A DNA stretch of 15,776 nt. Origin: Lachnospiraceae bacterium UBA3645 (GTDB taxonomy: Bacteria; Bacillota; Clostridia; Lachnospirales; Lachnospiraceae). Below, piece by piece: positions 1 to 6,456 of this stretch (positions within the stretch are counted from its first letter, which is position 1; each line of letters begins with the position of its first letter). The notes beneath the pieces are model-generated. The model saw nothing but the letters and a program-made list of their open reading frames with translations. It did not search any database and was not told where the DNA came from. The stretch is from assembly GCA_002373555.1 (NCBI GenBank), contig DFKM01000122.1, forward strand, positions 1 to 15,776, read 5' to 3'. Made by a program: the position numbers and the translations under genes.

Positions 1-29
1 GGTCGAGGGTTCGAATCCCCCCGGGCATA
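1..29 (+). tRNA. 3' end of a tRNA gene (partial, cut by the window edge), possibly tRNA-Arg
   Basis: The first bases read as the T arm and 3' acceptor strand of a tRNA. A GTTCGAAT T-loop block lies at 9-16, flanked by G-rich and C-rich T-stem strands. The acceptor strand is about 22-28, with A29 as discriminator. CCA is not encoded, because CTG follows. One T-stem pair appears to be A-C (position 6 against 20), slightly unusual. The anticodon is outside the window. An acceptor ending CGGGCAT-A would pair with a 5' end like (G/A)TGCCCG, as in some clostridial tRNA-Arg genes, but that identity is a guess. Confidence 0.8.
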
Positions 30-80
30 CTGAAAAAGCAGGTCTGCATTCGCAGACCTGCTTTTTCAGTATGCCCGGGG
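19..80. repeat. Perfect 29-bp inverted repeat with 4-nt loop, overlapping the tRNA 3' end
   Basis: Positions 19-47 are the exact reverse complement of 52-80, with the loop ATTC at 48-51. The left arm starts inside the tRNA, in its T-stem and acceptor 3' strand. The right arm therefore ends in an inverted copy of the last 11 bases of the tRNA. The inner part is the terminator listed separately. The outer 12-14 bp go well beyond what a terminator needs. Confidence 0.95.
33..66. terminator. Bidirectional intrinsic terminator between the tRNA and vanW
   Basis: A 10-bp GC-rich stem (38-47 with 52-61, loop ATTC) is flanked by AAAAA at 33-37 and TTTTT at 62-66. It is a good intrinsic terminator read in either direction. 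It can end the tRNA transcript on the + strand and the VanW transcript, whose stop codon is at 101-103, on the - strand. Confidence 0.85.
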
Positions 81-100
81 ATTTCCGAAGGCGGTGAGCA

Positions 101-1636
101 TCAGCCCACCACCTCTTCGTCATCCTCGGTTTTCTTTTTCTTCTTTTTCTCCTTTTTCGCCTCGGTCTCTTTTTCCTTCTTCTCGGCCTTGGTCTCTTTC
201 TCTTTTTTCTTTTCGCCGGATTCCTCGGCCTTCGTTTCCTTCTTCGTTTCTTCTTCGGCTTCCGTCTCCGCGGCGGCCGTTGTTTCCGGCTTCTTTACGC
301 CCCGGCGGATCTTTTTCCGGGTCCCGTTATAATGATCCTTGTTCATCAGGACGCGTTCGCTTTCCTCGCCGTCGATATAGATCACTTTGTAGAGCTCCGA
401 ACTGACGGAGGGGTGGGAGGAGCCGCTGGTGACTTCTTCGCCCGCAGCCAGGCTCTTGTCCTCGATGACTTCGGGGGAGAGCTCCTCGTAAGAGAGCGTA
501 TTGGATTCGAACTCGATCGTCCGGTTCTCCGGCCGGTCTTCCTTGCCGTAGACCGAGAACGTCAGCGTGCTTCCGTCGGCGTCCGATGCGATATAGACCG
601 GATACTCCTTGTTGTTGGTAAAAATGAAATCCTTGTTGCCTTCCGCGATCGCGGCGTCAGAGGAATACGGGGCGTAATGAATGATCATCGAGTGCGGATG
701 CCTTTCGTCGATCTGCAGCTCTGCACGGATCACCGCGTTGTACAGCGTAGTGGATACCTGGCAGACGCCGCCGCCGTAGGCCATCTCGGAATCGCCGTTC
801 GCGTACTGCGGGGCGAGCTCATAGCCGTTCTCGGCGTTCCTTTCAAGGATCGTGTCGCTGACGGAAAAGGATTCGCCGGGCATCAGCAGCGTGCCGCCGA
901 TCCGTCCGGCAGCGATCTTAATGTTCGTCTTGCGCGCGCTGCTGCTGGAAGAATAATCCGTGTGGTAGGTCCCGAGCTTATCCTTGACTTCGGAGAGCAT
1001 CTCTCCGGTGACCTCCGGGATCGATACCTTCGTATCGGCTTCGATGGTCATGTCACCGGTCAGTTCTCCGCCGAGCGCCGCATCGATCTTTTCGGCCGTG
1101 GATTCGATGTTGGTGACCCGGCCGTGCACATCGTCTGTGACGATAAAGGCGCCGTCCTCGCGTTTAAGGCTTGCATTTTCAGGGGCCGTATCGTGGGACG
1201 CGATCTCCTTTTCGACAAAGTCCTTTACCAGGCTGCTGTCCCATGTATAGCCGACGGCAAGATCCACATTGCTGGACTTCAGATCCGCCCGGGCCTTGTA
1301 GATCTCGATCGGGTTCCCGCTCTTGCCGAGCGCTGCGGCTTCATAGACGGGCGTTTCCGCATCCCAGGAAAGCCCGAATGCGCCGGCCGTGGTCTCGGCT
1401 GTCTGTTCGTCATATGTGACGGATACTTTATAACCGGCTTTTTCGGTGTAATAGGCGTTGATCTTTTCGATCGCCTGGGAAACGGTGAGGCCGCCCAGAT
1501 CTTCGCCGAAGGCGGTGATGCCTTCTTCGAGTACGGTGTTCTCATCCGGCTTTGCGGCAGCCCGGACCGGCGTTGTATCCGCTGCGGCGGCGCAGGAGAG
1601 CAGCAGCGCCAGAAGGAGCATATTCTTATATTTCAT
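101..1636 (-). CDS. Secreted VanW-family protein with G5-like domain and Lys/Glu-rich tail
   Basis: Predicted exported envelope protein of 511 aa. VanW proteins often occur with wall-binding domains in Firmicutes; their biochemical role is not settled. The start is the ATG at 1634-1636, with GAAAGG 8 nt upstream (1645-1650); a GTG at 1684 lies upstream of the promoter -10 and is rejected. Order of parts: signal peptide (about 1-26, hydrophobic LLLALLLSCAAAA), a PG_binding_4-like region (about 80-200), the VanW domain (about 225-365, with hallmark GGGVCQVSTTLYNA and HPHSM.IHY), a G5-like region (about 385-445), then about 60 residues of mostly Lys, Glu, Thr and Ala. There is no LPXTG sorting signal, so the charged tail may hold the protein to the wall by charge (inference). 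It is divergent from the hydrolase gene and ends at the shared terminator. Family assignment is firm; substrate is unknown. Confidence 0.92.
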   Translation of the reverse strand: MKYKNMLLLALLLSCAAAADTTPVRAAAKPDENTVLEEGITAFGEDLGGLTVSQAIEKINAYYTEKAGYKVSVTYDEQTAETTAGAFGLSWDAETPVYEAAALGKSGNPIEIYKARADLKSSNVDLAVGYTWDSSLVKDFVEKEIASHDTAPENASLKREDGAFIVTDDVHGRVTNIESTAEKIDAALGGELTGDMTIEADTKVSIPEVTGEMLSEVKDKLGTYHTDYSSSSSARKTNIKIAAGRIGGTLLMPGESFSVSDTILERNAENGYELAPQYANGDSEMAYGGGVCQVSTTLYNAVIRAELQIDERHPHSMIIHYAPYSSDAAIAEGNKDFIFTNNKEYPVYIASDADGSTLTFSVYGKEDRPENRTIEFESNTLSYEELSPEVIEDKSLAAGEEVTSGSSHPSVSSELYKVIYIDGEESERVLMNKDHYNGTRKKIRRGVKKPETTAAAETEAEEETKKETKAEESGEKKKEKETKAEKKEKETEAKKEKKKKKKTEDDEEVVG

Positions 1637-1674
1637 CAGGAAAACCTTTCTTACAAATAAAGTTTGTGCAGGAG

Positions 1675-1703
1675 AGTATAGCACAATATGCCTGTAATTT
1701 CCA
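1675..1703 (-). promoter_or_regulatory. Probable sigma-A promoter of the VanW gene (extended -10)
   Basis: On the minus strand, TATACT (1680 to 1675) is preceded directly by TGC (1683 to 1681), giving an extended -10. A weak -35, TGGAAA (4 of 6 matches), lies 17 bp further upstream at 1703 to 1698. Transcription would start near 1668, leaving a leader of about 30 nt before the ATG at 1636. Confidence 0.6.
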
Positions 1704-1937
1704 TGAAAAATATTTTACGAAGGAGATAGAAAACGGAGGGGATGCGATCGGCTGCCGGAAGGGAAATATATTATTTTTGTAATACGATATCGCGGGGGCA
1801 AATGTAAGGGACGCAAATGTGTCTTTACAAGCCGCAATCGTAATGAATACGAAAAATATAGCGGCAATAGTTAGTTAATTTCACACGGAAATGCGAAAAA
1901 TCCAACAGTAACAAACATGTAAAAACTGTGTAACAAC
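1704..1937. other. AT-rich divergent intergenic region without a supported gene
   Basis: This stretch between the vanW promoter and the hydrolase promoter is much richer in A+T than the flanking genes. It holds a pair of GCAAATGT direct repeats (1798-1805 and 1813-1820), an imperfect dyad (1804-1828), and the 11-bp-spaced repeats at 1907-1936 listed separately. No tRNA, recognisable riboswitch or convincing small gene was seen. A 21-codon frame from the ATG at 1742 has its G-rich tract directly against the start codon and is not called. Confidence 0.7.
1907..1936 (+). promoter_or_regulatory. Putative WalR-type response-regulator box (three repeats, 11-bp period)
   Basis: GTAACAA (1908-1914), GTAAAAA (1919-1925) and GTAACAA (1930-1936) lie exactly 11 bp apart and end one base before the -35 hexamer at 1938. 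Read as hexamers, 1918-1934 is TGTAAA-N5-TGTAAC, which fits the published WalR/YycF consensus TGTWAH-N5-TGTWAH. A third half-site, AGTAAC (1907-1912), keeps the same phase with one mismatch. OmpR/PhoB-family regulators bind such 11-bp direct repeats, and the position next to -35 suits an activator. Other members such as PhoP also use spaced direct repeats, so the exact regulator is inferred. Confidence 0.55.
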
Positions 1938-1966
1938 TTGACGTTTCGGGAGAAAAATGGTATCCT
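1938..1966 (+). promoter_or_regulatory. Sigma-A promoter of the secreted hydrolase gene and envelope block
   Basis: TTGACG (1938-1943), a 17-bp spacer, then TATCCT (1961-1966). The start site would be near 1973, giving a 5' leader of about 77 nt before the ATG at 2050. No strong hairpin or known riboswitch was recognised in the leader. Confidence 0.72.
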
Positions 1967-2049
1967 ACAGGTAATTGTGCGGGACACTGATTGTTAAATG
2001 TTTAAGACACTTTTGGATCCGAATTTGGTGGGAATCGGGAGAAAATAAT

Positions 2050-4947
2050 ATGAAAAAATTACTGAAATATGTCTTAACTGTATACACCCTGCTCGTCCTC
2101 GGAACAGCCGGATCCGTGATGGCTGCCTCCTCCGCGGTGAGCTGGGGAAACAGCAGTGAAAATATCCTCAACGGAGGTGTGATCGCTCCGGGCGCATCCG
2201 GCCGCGTTTATTATTCCGATTCGGATAACGGCGCGCTTTATGTGTCGGCGAACGGCAGCGAGAAGCGCCTTTCCTCCGATTCCGCATCCAATATCAATGT
2301 GATCGACAATACCGTTTATTACACGGCGAAGAGCGGGAAGGGCTCCGCTGTTTATTCCGTTACCACCGGCGGCAGGAACAGAAAGAAGCTCTTTACGACC
2401 GGGAAAGCCATCACCGAGATGTATGTCCGTCACGACGGCCGCTTCTACTTCCTTGCAGGCGGCAAGGTCTATCTGAAGAAGAGCGCCTCCGAGAAGAGCC
2501 AGGTGCTTGTGAAGGGAAAGATCACCCACTTCATTCCCACATCCCACGGAATCATCTATGCCAAAGGCAGCAAACAGAATTACACCGTTTATGCAGACGG
2601 GAAGAAAGTCAGCTCGAACGTTTTCAGCTTCTATGTGTATGACAATTACCTTCTGTTCACGAAGAATGAGAAGGATTATCAGGTAAGCGTCACGGATCTG
2701 TTCTCCGGATCCGGTTCTTCCGCGATCCATGCCTACACGCTCGGAAATAATTCTGCTGCGCTCAGCAATATCGCCCAGGCGGCGGAAGACTGCGAGTGCG
2801 AAGAGTGTCAGGCGAATGCGAGAGCAGCCGCTGCGGCAGGTGCGATTGCCTCCGCTGCATCGAGGACGGAATCCGAGGCCGCGGTCTCCGCGTCCGCATC
2901 CGGGATCACCTCCATCCTCTCAACGGACAAGGTCTCCCAGGGCCAGAAGAACATGGTCAAGCGTGCGCGTCAGCAGCACGAGATCCGCTGGACGCCCGTG
3001 AAGGACATCGCTTCCTGGGGAAACAGCTCCACCTTCAAGGCAGGAGTTACCTACAGCGGCCTTCCTTACGGACAGCCCGTCAGAGCCAAGTATGTTCCCT
3101 GGGCTGCTTCTCTTGAGGAGTTCATCGGGGCCGTCAATGACAGCAGCAGCAAGATGTATACGGAAAGATCCAGCTACAACCGTTCGGCGCCTTATTACAG
3201 CTGCGACTGCAGCTCTTTCGTTTCCTGGTCATGGGATCTGCCCTCCAGACAGTACACCAGATCGATCGCCTCTTATGCGACGCTCGTGGAGAGCCAGAGC
3301 ATCTACAGCGTGCAGGTCGGCGATGCGTTCAACAAGGCCGGAAGCCATGTCGTCATGGTCAGCGATGTCGGTTACAGAGGAGATCAGATCGTCTATATCG
3401 ACATCATGGAACAGACGCCGCCGCAGACAAAGTACACCCGCTGGGGCGAAGGCGGCACGAAGGAACTTTCCGAGCTTTATTCGAAATACTTCGGCAAGGG
3501 CTATAAGCTCATCCGAAGCAAGACCCGTGACAATGTGCAGTACAGACCGAGTTCCGTCGTCGCGATCGAAGGCGACAACGGCAGCGCCGCTCCCAGCTAT
3601 GTGAGTTCTACGGTGCTCAACCTGTCCAATACAGTAGTTGAGCTGAATATCGGGAGCACACAGAAGCTTACCTACAGCACGGGCATGAGCGGTACGCCGA
3701 AGTGGACAAGCGATAAAACAAGCGTTGCCACCGTAGATGGAAACGGAAATGTCAAGGCTGTGGCAGCCGGCAGCGCGAAGATCAAACTGCAGGTCGGAAG
3801 CCTGACAGCGACGGCGATGGTCTATGTACGGCCTGCAGCCGCACAGCTGAAGAGCATAGCCGCGAAATCGAACGGCAGCGTGAAGCTGAAATGGAAAGCT
3901 GTCCAGGGCGCTTCCGCTTACGAAGTCCTGCGAAAGACCGGCACCGCCGATTATGTATCCGTTGGTACGACGACAAAGAAGGCCTTTACAGATCAGACGA
4001 CAGCGAAGAACGTCACCTATACCTATACGGTCAGGGGACTGCTGAACAGAGCAGACGGTACGAAGACCGCGGGCCTTTACAATGCAGCGGGCGTAAGCTG
4101 CAGGACAGCGCTGGAAACACCGGCGATGGAAGCGATCGTCAACAGCAGCGTTACCTCCCAGACAGTCAGCTGGAAGCCTGTAGCCGGCGCAGAAGGATAT
4201 GCCGTTTACCGGAAGAGCGGAAAGTCGAAATGGGAAAAGATCGGAAGCACCGCTTCCACCAGCTATAAGTCCTCCGGACTGACGCCGAACGTGAAATATA
4301 CCTACACTGCCCGCGCTTACTTTAAGGCGAAAGGGAAGCAGGTGCTCGGCGGTTATGAAAAGGGCATCTCCAAGAAAGTGGTTCCCGGAACGCCCGTTCT
4401 GAAATCCGCAGTGCCTTCCGTCAAGAAGCAGATCACACTGAAGTGGGGTAAGGTAAGCGGAATCGGCACCTACAAGGTCTACCGCAAGGCCGGCACAGCC
4501 AAAAAGTGGAAAGAGATAGCGACTGTCTATTCGAACCGTTACACGGATAAAGACGTAGAGTACGGAAAACAGTACAAATATACGGTGAAAGCCATGTACC
4601 GCTCCGGTACAAAGAAGATTATGAGTTCGTATGACAAGAACGGCATCACCGTAAAGATGCAGCCCGGTATGGCGGCGATGGAGAGCGTCACTTCCGATGC
4701 TGCGGGACAGGCCGTTGTTTCCTGGAGCAAGTCCGCAGGAGCGAAGGGCTACATCGTATATGCGAAGACTGCAGACAGCGACTGGAAAGAAGTTGCCAAA
4801 TGCTCTTCCAAGAAAAGATCTGTTACGCTTACGGGACTGCAGTCCGGTACAGCCTATACATTTACCGTCCGCGGTTACTGGAAGCTGAAGAAAAAGACCC
4901 TGCAGGGCGACTTCAATGCCGAAGGCATGAGCGTAACCGTCAGATAA
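2050..4947 (+). CDS. Secreted NlpC/P60-like cysteine hydrolase with propeller-like N-terminus, Ig-like and FnIII-like repeats
   Basis: Exported 965-aa surface protein, probably cutting peptidoglycan or another envelope amide (inferred). The ATG at 2050 has GGGAG 8 nt upstream and opens a clear signal peptide; an upstream in-frame ATG at 1975 lacks these. Parts: signal peptide (1-26, ending VMAASS); DUF5050-like beta repeats (about 30-220); a linker with C248, C250 and C253 followed by an Ala-rich stretch (about 245-285); a papain-like hydrolase region (about 310-490) with candidate catalytic C387 in CDCSSF and H433 in GSHVVMV; a Big_2-like Ig domain (about 520-593); four FnIII-like repeats of about 90 aa (598-690, 691-780, 781-872, 873-965). 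SWGNSS occurs twice (residues 31-36 and 322-327). No LPXTG motif or C-terminal membrane segment is seen. It heads the block containing two glycosyltransferases and an L,D-transpeptidase. The third catalytic residue, and amidase versus endopeptidase activity, cannot be decided here. Confidence 0.88.
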   Translation: MKKLLKYVLTVYTLLVLGTAGSVMAASSAVSWGNSSENILNGGVIAPGASGRVYYSDSDNGALYVSANGSEKRLSSDSASNINVIDNTVYYTAKSGKGSAVYSVTTGGRNRKKLFTTGKAITEMYVRHDGRFYFLAGGKVYLKKSASEKSQVLVKGKITHFIPTSHGIIYAKGSKQNYTVYADGKKVSSNVFSFYVYDNYLLFTKNEKDYQVSVTDLFSGSGSSAIHAYTLGNNSAALSNIAQAAEDCECEECQANARAAAAAGAIASAASRTESEAAVSASASGITSILSTDKVSQGQKNMVKRARQQHEIRWTPVKDIASWGNSSTFKAGVTYSGLPYGQPVRAKYVPWAASLEEFIGAVNDSSSKMYTERSSYNRSAPYYSCDCSSFVSWSWDLPSRQYTRSIASYATLVESQSIYSVQVGDAFNKAGSHVVMVSDVGYRGDQIVYIDIMEQTPPQTKYTRWGEGGTKELSELYSKYFGKGYKLIRSKTRDNVQYRPSSVVAIEGDNGSAAPSYVSSTVLNLSNTVVELNIGSTQKLTYSTGMSGTPKWTSDKTSVATVDGNGNVKAVAAGSAKIKLQVGSLTATAMVYVRPAAAQLKSIAAKSNGSVKLKWKAVQGASAYEVLRKTGTADYVSVGTTTKKAFTDQTTAKNVTYTYTVRGLLNRADGTKTAGLYNAAGVSCRTALETPAMEAIVNSSVTSQTVSWKPVAGAEGYAVYRKSGKSKWEKIGSTASTSYKSSGLTPNVKYTYTARAYFKAKGKQVLGGYEKGISKKVVPGTPVLKSAVPSVKKQITLKWGKVSGIGTYKVYRKAGTAKKWKEIATVYSNRYTDKDVEYGKQYKYTVKAMYRSGTKKIMSSYDKNGITVKMQPGMAAMESVTSDAAGQAVVSWSKSAGAKGYIVYAKTADSDWKEVAKCSSKKRSVTLTGLQSGTAYTFTVRGYWKLKKKTLQGDFNAEGMSVTVR

Positions 4948-4999
4948 AGACCGCAGCCTGTTTTCGGGCAGTCCGCGGATTTCATGAGAAAGGAAAAGA

Positions 5000-5022
5000 C
5001 GGCCGGGAGCATATCCCGGCCG
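5000..5022 (+). promoter_or_regulatory. Intergenic hairpin just upstream of the sugar transferase start
   Basis: CGGCCGGGA (5000-5008) pairs perfectly with TCCCGGCCG (5014-5022) across the loop GCATA. No T-run follows, so it is a poor intrinsic terminator. It ends 13 nt before the ATG at 5036. The only nearby purine-rich SD-like sequence, GGGAG, lies inside the stem and loop. It could protect mRNA ends or limit translation of the next gene (inference). Confidence 0.6.
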
Positions 5023-5035
5023 CCTATTCTGAAAA

Positions 5036-6430
5036 ATGGAATACAGGGAAAAATACAAGCGCCTGTTGCGGTTCGCGTTGACTTTGCTGAACGTGGCCGT
5101 ACTTACAGGCGTATACGCTTATTTCTGGTTTTCATATTATCATGACAGGCAGATCATCGGTATCCGCTATTTCCGGTGGGGACACTATGCCATCCTGACG
5201 CTGTATGCCGTTCTGCTGTACTTTTTCGCCAGTGTATACGGAGCGATGAAGGTGGGATATCTTCGAGCCATGGACGTCCTCTTCTCCCAGTTCATCGCCG
5301 TTATTTTTGTCAATGCGATCACCTATATCCAGCTGGCCCTGATCGGAAGATGGACCTTCGGAAGGCATGCCCTTCCGCTGCTGCAGATGACGATCCTGGA
5401 TCTGGTGCTGGTCATAGGCTGGGTGTTTTTTGCCAGATGGATTTACAGTACGCTTTATCCGGCCAGAGATCTCCTTTTGATCTACGGGGACAGAAGTCCG
5501 CGAAGCATCATGAAGAAGCTCTCCAGCCGCAGAGATAAATTCCACATCCGGGAGACCGCCTGTATAGAATTCGAGACAGACGAAGAGATCTTTGAGAAGA
5601 TCGACCATGCACAGTCCGTGCTGATCGGCGATATCCCTTCGCAGAGAAGAAATGATTTTCTGAAATACTGCTTTAAAAAGGATATCCGCTGTTATACGAT
5701 CCCGAAGATCGCCGACATCATGATGATGAGTTCCGAGACGCTGAATTTCTTTGATACGGTCCTGCAGCTCAACCGCAACAGAGGGCTGTCGGCGGAGCAG
5801 CAGGGGCTGAAACGGCTGATGGACATCGTGATGTCGCTGGCGATGCTGGTGATCTTCTCGCCCATCATGATCCTGATTGCATTTCTGATCTGGGTGACAG
5901 ACCGCGGGCCTGTGTTCTACAAACAGGAGCGTCTGACAAAGGACGGCCGCGTCTTCATGATCTATAAGTTCCGCAGCATGCGTGTGAATGCGGAGCAGAA
6001 GGGGATCCGGCTCGCGGCGGAAGGCGATCCGAGAGTGACTGCGGTCGGACATGTGATCCGCAATCTCCATCTGGATGAGCTGCCGCAGCTGATCAATATA
6101 TTAAAGGGCGACATGTCGATGGTCGGGCCGAGACCCGAAAGGCCGGAGATCGCCGCCGAATATATGGAGATCATCCCCGAGTTCGAGTACCGCCTGAAAG
6201 TCAAGGCCGGCCTGACCGGTTTTGCGCAGGTCTACGGAAAATACAATACCACCCCATACGATAAGCTGAAGCTTGACCTTTTCTATATTGAGAATTACAG
6301 TATATGGATGGACATCAAGCTCTGCATGCTGACGTTCAAGATCCTTTTCCAGAAAGAGAATACGCAGGGCGTCGATCCCGGACAGCGCACCGCGGCCGGC
6401 ACGCCTGAGAAGAAGAAAAGCGTATTCTGA
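5036..6430 (+). CDS. Polyprenyl-phosphate sugar-1-phosphate transferase (exopolysaccharide initiation, WcaJ/PssY-like)
   Basis: Integral membrane enzyme of 464 aa predicted to move a sugar-1-phosphate from a nucleotide sugar to undecaprenyl phosphate, the first step of exopolysaccharide or glycan assembly. Residues about 13-138 contain four hydrophobic segments; a cytosolic Rossmann-like region follows (about 143-240, starting DLLLIYGDRS). A fifth membrane or re-entrant helix (about 261-286) leads into the bacterial sugar transferase domain (PF02397-type) with KFRSMR (311-316), LDELPQL (346-352, acidic pair D347/E348), GDMSMVGPRPE (358-368) and KAGLTGFAQ (390-398). The length is normal. The start codon has no well-placed SD and sits after a strong hairpin, so the start is less certain than the identity. 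The sugar cannot be told from sequence. A GT2 gene follows after 26 nt. No flippase or polymerase gene is present in the window. Confidence 0.93.
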   Translation: MEYREKYKRLLRFALTLLNVAVLTGVYAYFWFSYYHDRQIIGIRYFRWGHYAILTLYAVLLYFFASVYGAMKVGYLRAMDVLFSQFIAVIFVNAITYIQLALIGRWTFGRHALPLLQMTILDLVLVIGWVFFARWIYSTLYPARDLLLIYGDRSPRSIMKKLSSRRDKFHIRETACIEFETDEEIFEKIDHAQSVLIGDIPSQRRNDFLKYCFKKDIRCYTIPKIADIMMMSSETLNFFDTVLQLNRNRGLSAEQQGLKRLMDIVMSLAMLVIFSPIMILIAFLIWVTDRGPVFYKQERLTKDGRVFMIYKFRSMRVNAEQKGIRLAAEGDPRVTAVGHVIRNLHLDELPQLINILKGDMSMVGPRPERPEIAAEYMEIIPEFEYRLKVKAGLTGFAQVYGKYNTTPYDKLKLDLFYIENYSIWMDIKLCMLTFKILFQKENTQGVDPGQRTAAGTPEKKKSVF

Positions 6431-6456
6431 CCGTACGATAAGCGGAGGCCTACAGG

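Noticed and set aside
332-1660. 442-codon open frame on the + strand opposite the VanW gene
   Set aside because: It is antisense to a gene with clear VanW motifs, signal peptide and SD, and its translation shows no domain. It is a shadow caused by GC-rich codon bias.
1637-1684. GTG start at 1684 for the VanW protein
   Set aside because: It overlaps the extended -10 of the predicted promoter, and a better ATG with GAAAGG directly precedes the signal peptide.
1742-1807. Small open frame of 21 codons with a G-rich tract upstream in the divergent intergenic region
   Set aside because: The GGAGGGG directly touches the ATG, leaving no spacing, no promoter is placed for it, and the product shows no recognisable feature.
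1975-2049. Upstream in-frame ATG giving a 25-residue extension of the secreted hydrolase
   Set aside because: It lies only a few bases after the predicted transcription start, has no SD, and would bury the signal peptide. The ATG at 2050 has GGGAG at good spacing.
1973-2049. Possible riboswitch in the hydrolase leader
   Set aside because: The leader is only about 77 nt, has no strong stem, and shows no c-di-GMP, cobalamin or other known riboswitch core that I could recognise.
3841-4940. Tandem FnIII repeats as a DNA-level repeat array
   Set aside because: The four modules are alike at protein level but their DNA has diverged, so this is ordinary domain repetition and not a recent tandem duplication or CRISPR.
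5000-5022. Hairpin after the hydrolase gene as an intrinsic terminator
   Set aside because: No T-run follows the stem, so I treat it as an intergenic structural element and keep the four envelope genes as one probable transcript.
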